Assembly (NCBI GenBank): GCA_946408825.1
Contig: CAMJTU010000031.1
Span: 1 to 50,389, forward strand
Origin: an uncultured Planctomycetaceae bacterium
Lineage (GTDB): Bacteria; Planctomycetota; Planctomycetia; Pirellulales; Thermoguttaceae
DNA length: 50,389 bases
Direction of reading: 5' to 3'
Part shown: positions 37,725-47,241 of the stretch, in pieces
How positions within the stretch are numbered: position 1 is the first letter of the stretch
Layout: each line of letters opens with the position of its first letter
Position numbers and translations under genes: made by a program
The notes under the pieces: model-generated
Told to the model about the DNA's origin: nothing
Seen by the model: only the letters and a program-made list of their open reading frames with translations
Database searches by the model: none

Positions 37725-39452
37725 CTAGAAAATATCCGAAACGTCGCCGAAGCGCCCTGAGTTGCGCAACTTTTCAATCGCTTTCGCCTCGATTTGGCGG
37801 ACGCGTTCGCGGGTCACGCCGAGAAGTCTGCCGATTTCCTCAAGCGTGTAATCGTAGCCGTTGACGAGCCCGTAACGAAGCGTGATTACTTCGCGTTCGC
37901 GCGGGGGCAGCATTTTAAGAACCTGCTTGATGACGCCGCGCAGATGCGCCAGATCGGCCTTCGTTTCAGGTCGCGACGCTTTGACGTCGGGCACGACGTC
38001 GACGATGCAGCCGCCGTCGTCCGTTTCGCTAAACGGCTGCGTCAGGCTCACGGGAGGACTGCCGGCTCGAAGCGCAAGCGTGACGTCTTTGACGTTCATG
38101 TCGGCGCGCTCGGCAATCTCGTCGTCGGTGAGCTCGCGTCCCGTTCGACTCAGTTCCTCTCTAAGAATATTGCGAATCTTCGTGAGGTTGTCGTTCATGT
38201 GCATCGGGATATGGATCTGATTCGTGTGTTCAGACAGCGCGCGAGAAATCGCTTGACGAATCCAGTGCGTGGCGTAAGTAGAAAATTTATTGCCCTGTCG
38301 CCACTCAAATTTTTCAACGGCGTGCATGACGCCGAGGTTGCCCTCTTGAATGAGTTCTTGGAAACTAAGACCGCGCCCTCGATAACGCTTGGCGATCGAA
38401 ACGACGAGTCGAAGGTTATGCTTCGTCAGAAGGTTGCACGCTTCTTCGTACTCGTAGCTATACAGTTTGATTCCCTGAAGGCGTTTTTTAAATCTCTCCG
38501 GCGCTTCGCCGATAACGACGCGATATTCGTCCATTTCTTCGGCGCGTTCGCGGCGACGCTTTTCGGAGCGGCGCTGAAACGCCGGCGCTTCCATTTCGCG
38601 CGCGAGTTCGCCAATACGCTCGGAGACGTTCTCCATTTCATGGAGCGCGTCGCGCAGATGATCCAACTTCCAACGGAATTCCTCGAGAATCAGCGCCGAG
38701 TGACGGCGGACGGCGGCGACGCGGGAGTTTAGGCGCGTCTTCTCTTGCTTCAACGCTTCCTGTCGCGCCGGGGAGGCGTTTTCCATTTCCGCGTCGATCT
38801 CGCGTGCGCGCAAATCGCTTTCTTCAATAAGGTCGAGCCCCGCGTGGAGCGTTCTCAAATGCGTCGGGGTCATGCGCATGACCTGTTCGACTCGCGCCTC
38901 GCGCTTCTTAGGCGACGATTCGAAGGTGCGGTCGAAGGCGGCCCCGCCTCTCATGAAACTGTCGAGGATACGGACAAAGTGGCGAATTGCTACAGGCGCT
39001 TCAAAGAGAACGCGTTGATAACGGCGTCGGCGCGAGTCGATGCATTTCGCAAGCGCCAATTCACGCTCAGGACTCAGAACAGACACATGACTGAGTTCGT
39101 ACATGTAAGAGCATAGAGGATCGACGCCCTGTCTGCCGTATTCGACGTCGTCGGCGACGTCAAAATCCTCGTCGTCGGCAATCTCGCACTCTCTTTCGAG
39201 TTCAGATTCGTAATCGTCGTCGTCCAAACCGTCAAAAAGAGCGCCCTCGTCTTCATGCTCTTCTTCTTGTTCGGGGTCGTCGACGACGTCGTTCGCGCGT
39301 CGCGCAAGGTTGCGCTTGAGATTGCGAGACTCAAATTCGTCTAAATTCTGGGGAACGTCGGTTTCAAACTTGCCGCTTTTCGTGACGTCTTCGCGGCTCG
39401 AAGTTTTGTATGAAAGCAACAGGCTGCCGTTGCCTCTCCTCGAATTTTTCAC
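37725..39452 (-). CDS. rpoD: primary-type RNA polymerase sigma factor (sigma-70, RpoD/SigA)
   Basis: A 575-residue sigma factor. The start is the GTG at 39452, which has AAGGAG 6 nt upstream; a longer frame to 39557 lacks this. The N-terminus is acidic (an EEEHEDEG region and Asp-rich runs). Region 1.2 ([13 protein letters not shown]), a non-conserved helical region, region 2 ([19 protein letters not shown], then [18 protein letters not shown]), region 3 and region 4.2 ([19 protein letters not shown]) follow. In region 2.4 the usual ATWWIRQ reads ATHWIRQ. It is downstream of dnaG, the classical dnaG-rpoD order, which supports the primary role. The 220-nt gap from dnaG contains a leader stem (39599-39636, with a small bulge). 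Confidence 0.9.
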   Translation of the reverse strand: MKNSRRGNGSLLLSYKTSSREDVTKSGKFETDVPQNLDEFESRNLKRNLARRANDVVDDPEQEEEHEDEGALFDGLDDDDYESELERECEIADDEDFDVADDVEYGRQGVDPLCSYMYELSHVSVLSPERELALAKCIDSRRRRYQRVLFEAPVAIRHFVRILDSFMRGGAAFDRTFESSPKKREARVEQVMRMTPTHLRTLHAGLDLIEESDLRAREIDAEMENASPARQEALKQEKTRLNSRVAAVRRHSALILEEFRWKLDHLRDALHEMENVSERIGELAREMEAPAFQRRSEKRRRERAEEMDEYRVVIGEAPERFKKRLQGIKLYSYEYEEACNLLTKHNLRLVVSIAKRYRGRGLSFQELIQEGNLGVMHAVEKFEWRQGNKFSTYATHWIRQAISRALSEHTNQIHIPMHMNDNLTKIRNILREELSRTGRELTDDEIAERADMNVKDVTLALRAGSPPVSLTQPFSETDDGGCIVDVVPDVKASRPETKADLAHLRGVIKQVLKMLPPREREVITLRYGLVNGYDYTLEEIGRLLGVTRERVRQIEAKAIEKLRNSGRFGDVSDIF

Positions 39453-39672
39453 AGGGTTCTCCTTATTGACGGCGCGCTGGGGTTCGCACGAGAAGGGGTT
39501 TTTCTCGCGCGGAACGCGTCGACGTACGAGTTGGATTGGAAGCGGCTCGACTCCCAAAGGAATCGCGCCAAAAGGAACGATCTTTGCGCGGAAACCAACG
39601 AGTCCGTCCCTTTATGGGGTTTTACGGACAAACTCGCTCGTTTTAGCGCGGTATGACTAAATTTTTCCGATT

Positions 39673-41898
39673 TTATTCAGAAACGTCTGAATTCTGTCGG
39701 TCGTTTGAGGCTTCGGGGGCGTTCTGAGCGGCAATTCGTCGCTGCTTCTCCTGTTGCCGACGTTGCAAGTCGAGAAGCGTTTGCAGGCGCTCTTCCGGCG
39801 TGGCGTTTTTCTCACGCAGCGCCCCTATTTTTCTGGGGATTTCGCGGTCGAACTGGGCGCGTTCGAAGCCCGCGATTAATTCGTCTAAAAGCGCCGCGCT
39901 GCTCTCGGGGTCCTTCGCGACCGCGGGAAGCCCTTTGCCGACGGCGGATTCGTCGAGTTCGATGAGGAACGACTTCATTCTCTCGTCTTCGTAACGCAGC
40001 ATGACGCGCTCGAAACTCGGCTCTTCGCCGCGCTCAAGGAAGTCGCGGGCGACGAGATCGATCTGACGCGCAATCGGCGACCGCAACGCTTCGAAGTCGA
40101 TCTTTGCGACAAGGCTCCTGTAAACGCTCGGGTCCGTCAGCCAAAATTCGAGGTATTCGCGTTCGAGCGCGTTGGGCATGAAACGACGGTCGTCCCACAA
40201 ACTCGATTCAAAGGGGGGAAACAAGGAACGAAGTTGTTCGTCCGTCTCGCCGTCCGGCCCCGCGACGGGATAGCACCAATCTTTACGAAAGAGCGCGATT
40301 TTATTCTCCAGCGACGCTTCGTCGGCGCTTTGCGGAGCGTCTTCGCGACGCAGCGACGCGTAACGCTCCTCGCGTTCTTCGGCGCGATTCGCGTAGGCGC
40401 GCGCTTGGGCGCGTTTCCTGTCGAGTTGCCGTTGAATTTCCTCTTCGCTCACATGGAACCGCGTCGCGAATCGCTGGAGCGCGCCGATCGCGCGGAGCCG
40501 CGCCGATTCGTCGGCGGTTTTACGATCGAGGGGCGCGAGCGCGACGACGTCGAGGAGCGAGTCGAGCGCCCTTGCGGACCCGACGACGTCGTCGTCGAGA
40601 TCGATCCCCGCGGTCGCCGCGTTAAACGCGTGGTCGAGCGCGTCGACCGCGCCGTTCTTGAGCAGTTCGCGAAAGGGCTCGGCGCCCTTTTCGAGGAGGA
40701 ATTCGCAAGGATCGTCGTTGTCGGGCAGGGTGAGGACGCGCATGTCGACGCCCTGCTCCACGAAGAAGCGCAAAACTTCCTTCGCGCGTTTCTGTCCCGC
40801 CTCGTCGCCGTCGAGCAGCAGCGTCATTCTCGACGCGAATCGCTTGAGAATTTTCACATGCTCCGCGCCGAGCGCCGTTCCGAGGACGGCGACGACGTTT
40901 TCAAACCCGAACTGAGACGTCACGATGCAGTCCGTATAACCTTCCGTTATCACGACCGAATCCAACTGACGAATCGCGGTTCGCGCGAGGTCGAGACCGT
41001 AAAGCGTCTTTGACTTGTGAAAAATCGGGGTTTCCGGCGAATTGACGTATTTGGCGTCGCTTTTAATCGTCGTATTGGGAAGAAGACGCCCGCCAAACGC
41101 GACGACGCGATCCTGCACGTCGCGAATCGGGAAAATCAGTCTTCCGCGAAACCGATCGTAATACTTGCGTCGTTCCGCCGCGCCGAGCTGCGGCGTCTCG
41201 GCAAATTTGGGACGCGCCTTCATGCGGCCGCGTTCGTCGTATTCTTCGCGATACGCGAGAACGCCGGCTGCTTCCAACGTCCTGACGCGATTCCGGTCGC
41301 CGCCGATCCAGTTGAGAATCGTCTCGTAATCCATCGGCGCGTACCCTATCTGGTACTGTTCCGACGACCGATCGGAGATTCCTCGTTCGAGAACGTATCG
41401 ACGCGCTCCTTCCGCCTCCGCCGAATGAAGAAACGCGTCGCGGTATTTGCCCGCAAGCCATTCCATCGCGCGGTAGAGCGAAGTCTTTGTAATTTCAGTC
41501 GGAACGTAGCCTTGGACGGCAGGAGCGGCGGGGGCTTCGCTAGAGGCGTCGGTCAATCTCGGCGCGGGCTTGCCGCTGATTTTTCCACGAGGCTTGCGCT
41601 TCTTGAGTTCGATTCCGGCCATTTCCGCGAGGATTTGCATCGCCTCTTTGAACTCGACGTTCTCGATCCTCATGACGAAAGAAAAGACGTCGCCGCCGAT
41701 ATTGCAGACCCAGCATTTAAAGGTCTGACGCGTCGCGTTGACCTGGAGACTTGGGCGCGTGTCGTCGTGCCACGGACACCTTCCGACGAAATTGGCGCCT
41801 TGAGGACGTAGCGGAATATAGCGTTCGACGAGGTCGACGATATCGATCGCGTCGCGAATCTGCTCGCGTTGATCGTATTCGCCGTCGAATCCCGCCAT
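39673..41898 (-). CDS. dnaG: DNA primase
   Basis: A 741-residue primase that makes RNA primers for replication. Residues 38-68 hold the CHC2-type zinc ribbon (CPWHDDTRPSLQ ... FKCWVC). The catalytic core has the N-terminal basic domain and a TOPRIM domain with VITEGYTDC (Glu and Asp), LLLDGDEAGQK, and CEFLLEKG. The C-terminal 200 residues (helicase-binding type) are longer than in E. coli (581 residues) and end in Gln/Arg-rich coiled coil. The ATG at 41898 has GGGAG 7 nt before it. It is transcribed ahead of rpoD. Confidence 0.95.
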   Translation of the reverse strand: MAGFDGEYDQREQIRDAIDIVDLVERYIPLRPQGANFVGRCPWHDDTRPSLQVNATRQTFKCWVCNIGGDVFSFVMRIENVEFKEAMQILAEMAGIELKKRKPRGKISGKPAPRLTDASSEAPAAPAVQGYVPTEITKTSLYRAMEWLAGKYRDAFLHSAEAEGARRYVLERGISDRSSEQYQIGYAPMDYETILNWIGGDRNRVRTLEAAGVLAYREEYDERGRMKARPKFAETPQLGAAERRKYYDRFRGRLIFPIRDVQDRVVAFGGRLLPNTTIKSDAKYVNSPETPIFHKSKTLYGLDLARTAIRQLDSVVITEGYTDCIVTSQFGFENVVAVLGTALGAEHVKILKRFASRMTLLLDGDEAGQKRAKEVLRFFVEQGVDMRVLTLPDNDDPCEFLLEKGAEPFRELLKNGAVDALDHAFNAATAGIDLDDDVVGSARALDSLLDVVALAPLDRKTADESARLRAIGALQRFATRFHVSEEEIQRQLDRKRAQARAYANRAEEREERYASLRREDAPQSADEASLENKIALFRKDWCYPVAGPDGETDEQLRSLFPPFESSLWDDRRFMPNALEREYLEFWLTDPSVYRSLVAKIDFEALRSPIARQIDLVARDFLERGEEPSFERVMLRYEDERMKSFLIELDESAVGKGLPAVAKDPESSAALLDELIAGFERAQFDREIPRKIGALREKNATPEERLQTLLDLQRRQQEKQRRIAAQNAPEASNDRQNSDVSE

Positions 41899-42590
41899 GG
41901 ATTTCTCCCTCGTGCAAATATCGTGAAAAATTTTATTTTATGACGTTCGCGAAACCGTCCTTGAACGCGAATTGGCAACCTTCGACCCGGTAATTTACGC
42001 GCTGAAAAACGTTCTGTTTTAAATCAGGGCGCAATTCGGGGACTCTCGGATTATAGGGAATGACCCCGGTAGGTCAATATCGATTTTTTCGGATCATATT
42101 TCGCGTTTAAACCGTTTTTAGTGTTCTTATCTATTCTTTTTAATTTCGATATTTTTTCTATTTTTTTTCTCTTAATATTCAGAAAAAACAAAAGATTAGA
42201 CCGGCGTCGTTTCCACTTAAAAGACGATTTTTAGGGGATTAACGACAATTTAAGAAAAACGACAAAACTGTGAAACGCGGCGTCTGCTAATAGTAATATC
42301 ATTCAATGAAATTATATATTTTATTCACAGTCTACATTCTCTACATTTAACCTATTTTGATAAAAATGTCCCTTACACTAGAGAAATTAAAATATGGACA
42401 AAATAGATAAAACAGCTAAAGAAATGAACCGTGAAATTTTTTTATTTTTTTTCGTAAAAAGTAGATTTTCTTTAAAGAAAACGCCCCAAACGGTCGACTA
42501 AACGTTTCTTTCTTTGAAAACAAAAAAGAAAGCCCTGAATGCGCATAACGCGCAAACAGGACTTAAGTTACACGGAAAACAACCGTTCTG
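41899..42590. other. AT-rich intergenic region upstream of dnaG
   Basis: A 692-nt gap, far richer in A and T than the surrounding genes, especially 42060-42480 with runs such as eight T near 42450. No open frame with family features is present. It must contain the dnaG promoter at its left end and the terminator at 42520-42560 at its right end. No DnaA boxes, iterons or inverted-repeat ends were recognised. Confidence 0.5.
42520..42560 (-). terminator. intrinsic terminator after the Gfo/Idh remnant
   Basis: On the minus strand a stem of CCTG..GCGC / GCGC..CAGG (arms 42550-42560 and 42534-42544, with a 2-nt internal mismatch) is followed by a T-rich tail. It lies about 30 nt after the stop codon of the decayed gene copy. 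Confidence 0.6.
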
Positions 42591-42713
42591 TCAGCTTCGT
42601 GGACGCAGCGTTTCAAACTGCGGAATCTTCATGAGTTCGCCGTCTTTGAGAACCGACTGACGCCAATTACGCCGGACGTCGTCGTATTGAAACCGTCGCG
42701 ACGTCGACGAGCG
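42591..42713 (-). pseudogene. remnant of the 3' end of a Gfo/Idh/MocA oxidoreductase gene
   Basis: About 123 nt matching the 3' end of the intact gene at 43867-45105. The last 21 codons (QSVLKDGELMKIPQFETLRPR plus one differing residue and the stop) are almost identical, and similarity continues to PLVDVAT at the left end. Two single-base deletions (one after the Ala-Thr codons, one before Gln-Ser) break the frame. Nothing of the other 370 codons is present. The match begins exactly 1 nt after the stop codon of the Rpn-like gene, so the rest of this copy was lost or displaced when that gene arrived. Confidence 0.85.
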
Positions 42714-42714
42714 G

Positions 42715-43689
42715 TTATTTGCCAACGCTTTTCGCAAGTTCTTCGACGTCGGCAAGGGGCAACCCCGAGCATTTAGCGACCGCATCAGGAGACAGACCCA
42801 AATCGGCAAGCAGGTTCTTGGCGAATTCTAGCAACTTTTCACGGCTTGCCCGTTCGGCTTTTTCTTTCAGTTCCGCCTCGCGCTTGCTATACTCCGCTCT
42901 TGCTTCTTCCCTTCCTTCTTCCCTTCCTTCTTCCCACGCTTCACGGCGTTCTTGAGCGACGTACCGTTCCTGAATCTCCGCATGATCAAACAACGTAATC
43001 ATAATATCCACAATCTCCTTTTCACGCGACTCAAGATATTCTCTCAATATATTGCGATCTTTACAAATCCGAATCGTTTCTTCAAGCGCTTTGCGCGTTT
43101 TCTTGTGAATGGCAATTTGTTCCGTAAGAATTTTCGTAAAAAGAACGTATTGGTTAATAATATCGCCGTCCCTGCCGTCTCGGACGACTTTCACGCGGAC
43201 GTCGACCGCGTAATCCTCATCCCCGTCCCAGAAAAGTTCGTTGAGACTTAGGAGATCGGGACAGGCGTCCCGCTCGCCCGTGTACACGACGTACGCTTCC
43301 GGCTTCGGCAACTTGACCTTTTTACCGCCGTAGAGGTTGAGTTTACGTTCGTTTATGTACTCGTTAAAAGTCTGAGCGACGTACAGAAAAATACGAACGA
43401 CGATGTTCTCCGACCACGTCGACTGACGCTCGACGAGAACGATCAGTTTGTCCCCTACGCGAAAGCCGAGGTCGTTATACTGTTTGTCGGTGAGCACGTT
43501 GTCAAGCGTAACAATCTGAACGTCGGCGACCGTCGACGTCGTATCCTCTGGATGCAACGCCTGAAAAAATTGAAACGCATACTTTGGCGAGCCAAACAAA
43601 TCCGTAAAAACGCTCGATTTGACCTCGCGATTTAACGTCGGTCGCCCGTATGTTCCAGACTCGTCTTGCAATTGTTCTTGATTCGACAA
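42715..43689 (-). CDS. PD-(D/E)XK family transposase / Rpn-like nuclease, second copy type
   Basis: A protein of about 324 residues if the TTG at 43689 is the start (GGAGG 8 nt upstream); the frame is open to 43857, but that extension crosses a hairpin and shows no similarity. Family features are EVKSSVFTDLFGSPKYAFQFF at the N-terminus, NDLGFRVGDKLIVLVERQSTW with the E-x-Q active-site segment, and NIVVRIFLYVAQTFNEYI. A Glu/Arg repeat (EEGREEGREEARAEY) precedes a helical tail with a degenerate helix-turn-helix-like end. It belongs to a different subgroup from the gene at 2732 but has the same length and layout. It lies between an intact Gfo/Idh gene and a decayed copy of that gene's end, and is probably mobile or recombination-promoting. 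Confidence 0.75.
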   Translation of the reverse strand: MSNQEQLQDESGTYGRPTLNREVKSSVFTDLFGSPKYAFQFFQALHPEDTTSTVADVQIVTLDNVLTDKQYNDLGFRVGDKLIVLVERQSTWSENIVVRIFLYVAQTFNEYINERKLNLYGGKKVKLPKPEAYVVYTGERDACPDLLSLNELFWDGDEDYAVDVRVKVVRDGRDGDIINQYVLFTKILTEQIAIHKKTRKALEETIRICKDRNILREYLESREKEIVDIMITLFDHAEIQERYVAQERREAWEEGREEGREEARAEYSKREAELKEKAERASREKLLEFAKNLLADLGLSPDAVAKCSGLPLADVEELAKSVGK

Positions 43690-43806
43690 CGCTCCGTCCT
43701 CCAGTTCGACGAGTGCACAGCGCCCATTCGATTGTCCTAAATATACTAAAAAAAACCTAATTTGGCAACCGTTTTCTCCGTTTCCGTCTATCGACGGATA
43801 CAAATT

Positions 43807-43834
43807 GAGGATCCATCCTTGCGGATAGATCCTC
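43807..43834 (-). terminator. hairpin after the Gfo/Idh oxidoreductase gene
   Basis: A 12-bp near-perfect stem (43807-43818 with 43823-43834, one mismatch) with a 4-nt loop, about 33 nt after the oxidoreductase stop. No T-run follows, so termination is only likely. Its position argues that the Rpn-like gene starts below it. Confidence 0.45.
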
Positions 43835-43866
43835 GTAAAAAGCGCGACGTTTATCAAAAAACCTCG

Positions 43867-45105
43867 TCAGCCTCTCGGGCGCAACGTCTCAAACTGCGGA
43901 ATCTTCATGAGTTCGCCGTCTTTGAGAACCGACTGGTGCGCGATCACGCCGCACATCGTCGTATTGAGCGCCGTCGCGACGTCGACGAGCGGATCCTTGT
44001 CTTTGAGGACGGATTCGACGAAGTTGTTCATGAGATGACCGTGCGAACCGCCGTGACCGCCGGAATCGACGGTTTTCGGGAGCGCCGGCTTGAGGAGGTT
44101 GAGTTTCTCCACGATCGCCTGAGATTCGGGAACGGCGCCGTTATACTTGTAGCCTTCGCTGTACGACGCGAGTTGACCGCGAGAACGGCCGACTTCGCAG
44201 CTCCAGCCGGGCGTGTCGAAACTGACCATGATCCGCGCCATGCCGCCAGACGAGGTGCGGAAAAGCCCGACTTCCGTTCCGTAACAGTTGCCGTAAGCGT
44301 TGTTTTCCGGCTGACGGAAGTAGTTAATGCTCGGCTTGCCCAGCGCGGAAACTTCGACGAGCGACCCGAACGTCACGCACGTGTAATACGCGGCGGCGTG
44401 CGTCGGATACCACATGACGGGCATTCCGACGCGCCAGTCGTTGTAGCTCGGCGTGGAGACGGGCGCGTAGTGGAAATACTCCCCTTCCGTGTAGACGATC
44501 TCGCCGAAACCGCCGGCGTGATAAATCACGCGCGCGGCGTAGACGTCGTCGTGATACGCGCTCGTTTCGAACATGCCGTAATGGAGCCCGGTCTTTTTGA
44601 CCGTCTCGTAGAGTTTATCCGCCTGCTCTGGGGTTCCGCCCCAAAACGCGGGAACGCACGACGCGACGTGTTTGCCGTGTTCCATCGCGAGAACGGCGTG
44701 ATCCGCGTGATGCGGCGCGTCCGTCGCGAGGAAGACCGCTTCAATCGAATCGTCTTTAATCATCTCCTCGAGGGACGGATACTGCTTCTCGCAGTGGCAC
44801 GCCTTCGCGAGACCGTCGCAACGATCCGGGAAAAGATCCGTCACGGCGACGACTTCGACGTTTGGATGATCCTGAAACCCGAACTGCGCCCCGAATTGGC
44901 ACGCGCCGTAGCCCGCGATTCCGACGCGGAGCTTTCGGTCCGTAAAGGGACGCCATTCGGAGGATTGATCGATTTCCGTCTCCGTGTCGTCGAACCCTTG
45001 GATTTGAGGTTTTTCCTGCCCGAACGCGAGCTTCGAGGTCAGCGCGGCGCCGACGGCGCTCGTCAGCCCGGCGCCAAGAAACGTTCGTCTATCGACGTTG
45101 TTCAT
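43867..45105 (-). CDS. Tat-exported Gfo/Idh/MocA family oxidoreductase
   Basis: A 412-residue NAD(P)-dependent sugar oxidoreductase type. The ATG at 45105 has AAGGA 8 nt upstream and is followed by a twin-arginine signal (DRRTFLGAGLTSAVG, residues 5-19). The Rossmann start reads RKLRVGIAGYGACQFG (about residues 55-70), followed by AVTDLFPDR and FLATDAPHHADHA, where the family has its dinucleotide and EKP-like sites. Here the usual EKP reads HGKHVASCVP. The C-terminal domain contains YTEGEYFHY. Large sets of such exported enzymes are a planctomycete hallmark and probably act on sugar oligomers with a bound cofactor. The 3' end of the gene is duplicated in decayed form at 42591. Last gene of a minus-strand cluster after tkt. 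Confidence 0.88.
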   Translation of the reverse strand: MNNVDRRTFLGAGLTSAVGAALTSKLAFGQEKPQIQGFDDTETEIDQSSEWRPFTDRKLRVGIAGYGACQFGAQFGFQDHPNVEVVAVTDLFPDRCDGLAKACHCEKQYPSLEEMIKDDSIEAVFLATDAPHHADHAVLAMEHGKHVASCVPAFWGGTPEQADKLYETVKKTGLHYGMFETSAYHDDVYAARVIYHAGGFGEIVYTEGEYFHYAPVSTPSYNDWRVGMPVMWYPTHAAAYYTCVTFGSLVEVSALGKPSINYFRQPENNAYGNCYGTEVGLFRTSSGGMARIMVSFDTPGWSCEVGRSRGQLASYSEGYKYNGAVPESQAIVEKLNLLKPALPKTVDSGGHGGSHGHLMNNFVESVLKDKDPLVDVATALNTTMCGVIAHQSVLKDGELMKIPQFETLRPRG

Positions 45106-45147
45106 TGACAAGTCCTTTCGAATAACGCAATGGATGAAAACAACGTT

Positions 45148-47205
45148 CTATCGCGCGGCGGCAATCGACTCCTTGGCGAGTTCGACCGCATGTTCCGCCG
45201 TGATTCCAAAATGGCGCATGAGAACGCCCGCGGGCGCGGAGTCGCCGAAGGAGTTCATGCCGAGGAACCGTCCGGCGTCGCCGAGATACTTCGACCAGCC
45301 CATTTCGACGCCGAGTTCGACGCCCACGCGCGCCTTCACGGTCGGCGGCAGGACGGAGTCGCGATATTCCTGCGACTGACGCTCGAAGAGTTCGAAGCAC
45401 GGGACGCTCACGACGCGCGCCTTCACGCCCTTCTCCGCTAGAAGTCCCTGCGCCGCCAGACAGAGCGAAACCTCGCTTCCCGTTCCGAGAAGGAGAACGT
45501 CGGGCGTTCCTTCGCAATCGGAGAGCACGTAGGCGCCCTTCGCGACGCCCGACGCGGAAGCGTAACGCTCGCGGTCGAGCGTCGGCAGATTCTGACGCGT
45601 GAGAACGATCACAGACGGCGTCTTGTCGAACGCCATGATCGCGCGATACGATTCGGAAACTTCGTTCGCGTCCGCGGGACGGAAGACCGCGAGATTCGGG
45701 ATCGCGCGCAGCGCCGCGAGATGTTCGATCGGCTGATGCGTCGGCCCGTCTTCGCCGACTCCGATCGAATCGTGCGTAAAGACGTAAAGCGTCGGAAGTT
45801 CCATGAGCGCGGCGAGACGAATCATCGGGCGCAGGAAGTCCGCGAAGACGAAGAACGTCGCGCAGTATCCGCGCAGACCGGAAAGAACGAGTCCGTTCGT
45901 AATCGCGCCCATCGCGTTCTCGCGCACGCCGAAGTGAAGGTTGCGACCGGGTTTTTCCGCGGTGAAGTCGCCGTAACTGGGATCCTTGAGCGCCGTGTTG
46001 TTCGACGGCGCAAGGTCGGCGGAACCGCCGACGAGCCAAGGAAGTCCCGCCGCGAGCTGGTTGAGAACTTTGCCGCTTGAAGCGCGGCTCGCAAGTCCCT
46101 TTTCGTCCGCGGGAAACGCTTCGAGCGCCGCGTCCCAGTTTTCGGGAAGTTTATGCGCGAAAATCGCGTCGAGTTCTTTCGCTTCTTCGGGGTACGCTTT
46201 CGCGTATTCCGCGTATTTCGCGTACCATTCGTCGGCGAGAACCGCGCCGCGCTTTCCGACGTTCGCGTTGAAGAGTTCGTAAACGTCGTCGTCGACCGCA
46301 AACTTCTTCTCGGGGTCGAGCCCGTAGAATTTCTTAGCGCCGGCGATTTCCTCGTCGCCCAGCGGCGCGCCGTGCGCGCCGGCGGTCCCCTCTTTCGTCG
46401 GGGCGCCGTAGGCGATGCGGCTGTGGACGACGACGAGCGTCGGACGGTCGTTCGTCGCCTCGAAAGAGTCGAACGCGCGGCGGAGCGCGGGCAAATCGTT
46501 GACGTCGTCGACGATTTCGACGTTCCAGCCGTAGGCGGCGAAGCGCGCGGGCACGTCTTCCGTGAACGCGATCGAGACGTCCCCTTCGATCGTGATGCGG
46601 TTAAGGTCGTAAATCCAGCAGAGATTCGAGAGCTTCAGGCAGCCCGCAAGGGACGCCGCTTCGGAGGAAATCCCCTCCATCATGCACCCGTCGCCGCAGA
46701 GCGCGTACGTCTTCGCGTTGAAAAGTTCGAAGCCCGGACGATTGTATCGAGCCGCGAGCCACGCGTTTGCCATCGCGAACCCGACGCTCGTCGCGACGCC
46801 CGCGCCGAGAGGGCCGGTCGTCGTTTCCACGCCGCTCGTACGGCCGTATTCCGGATGACCGGGGCATTTTGAGCCGAGTTGGCGGAAGGATTTGAGATCG
46901 TCGAGGGAAACGGCGGGATCGGACGTCGGGAAGCCCTTTTCGTCGAGCGCGCGCACTCCCGCGACGTGAAGCGTCGAGTACAGCAGCGTCGAAGCGTGAC
47001 CGTTGGAGAGAACAAAGCGATCGCGGCCCGGCCAATTCGGACGTTTCGGGTCGTACTTCATCCTTTCGTTATAGAGCAGGTAAGTAACCGGCGTGAGCGA
47101 CATAGGCGCGCCCGGATGGCCGCTTTTCGCCTGCTGAACCGCGTCCATCGCAAGGGCGCGCATTGTGTCGATCGCTTTTTTTTCTTGAGGGGTCATAGAC
47201 GTCAT
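45148..47205 (-). CDS. tkt: transketolase
   Basis: A 685-residue thiamine-diphosphate enzyme of the pentose phosphate pathway that moves two-carbon units between sugar phosphates. The N-terminal TPP-binding part has SGHPGAPMSL (about residues 28-37), LSNGHAS, and GDGCMMEGISSEAASLAG ... YDLNRITIEG, the usual GDG...N metal-diphosphate motif. The pyrimidine-binding domain has FGVRENAMGAI, and the C-terminal domain follows. Full length. It follows hemC by 36 nt on the same strand, and the oxidoreductase gene follows it by 42 nt. The first ATG is used; a second ATG nine bases on is possible. Confidence 0.96.
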   Translation of the reverse strand: MTSMTPQEKKAIDTMRALAMDAVQQAKSGHPGAPMSLTPVTYLLYNERMKYDPKRPNWPGRDRFVLSNGHASTLLYSTLHVAGVRALDEKGFPTSDPAVSLDDLKSFRQLGSKCPGHPEYGRTSGVETTTGPLGAGVATSVGFAMANAWLAARYNRPGFELFNAKTYALCGDGCMMEGISSEAASLAGCLKLSNLCWIYDLNRITIEGDVSIAFTEDVPARFAAYGWNVEIVDDVNDLPALRRAFDSFEATNDRPTLVVVHSRIAYGAPTKEGTAGAHGAPLGDEEIAGAKKFYGLDPEKKFAVDDDVYELFNANVGKRGAVLADEWYAKYAEYAKAYPEEAKELDAIFAHKLPENWDAALEAFPADEKGLASRASSGKVLNQLAAGLPWLVGGSADLAPSNNTALKDPSYGDFTAEKPGRNLHFGVRENAMGAITNGLVLSGLRGYCATFFVFADFLRPMIRLAALMELPTLYVFTHDSIGVGEDGPTHQPIEHLAALRAIPNLAVFRPADANEVSESYRAIMAFDKTPSVIVLTRQNLPTLDRERYASASGVAKGAYVLSDCEGTPDVLLLGTGSEVSLCLAAQGLLAEKGVKARVVSVPCFELFERQSQEYRDSVLPPTVKARVGVELGVEMGWSKYLGDAGRFLGMNSFGDSAPAGVLMRHFGITAEHAVELAKESIAAAR

Positions 47206-47241
47206 CGTGGAAAATATTCCTTTTCTTTTTGTGGCAACGGG

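Noticed and set aside
39453..39557. N-terminal extension of the sigma factor gene
   Set aside because: The GTG at 39452 has AAGGAG at proper spacing; the extension has none and reads as noncoding.
43690..43857. N-terminal extension of the second Rpn-like gene
   Set aside because: The extension crosses the hairpin after the oxidoreductase gene and has no similarity to the family; a TTG with a good ribosome site at 43689 fits the family's length.
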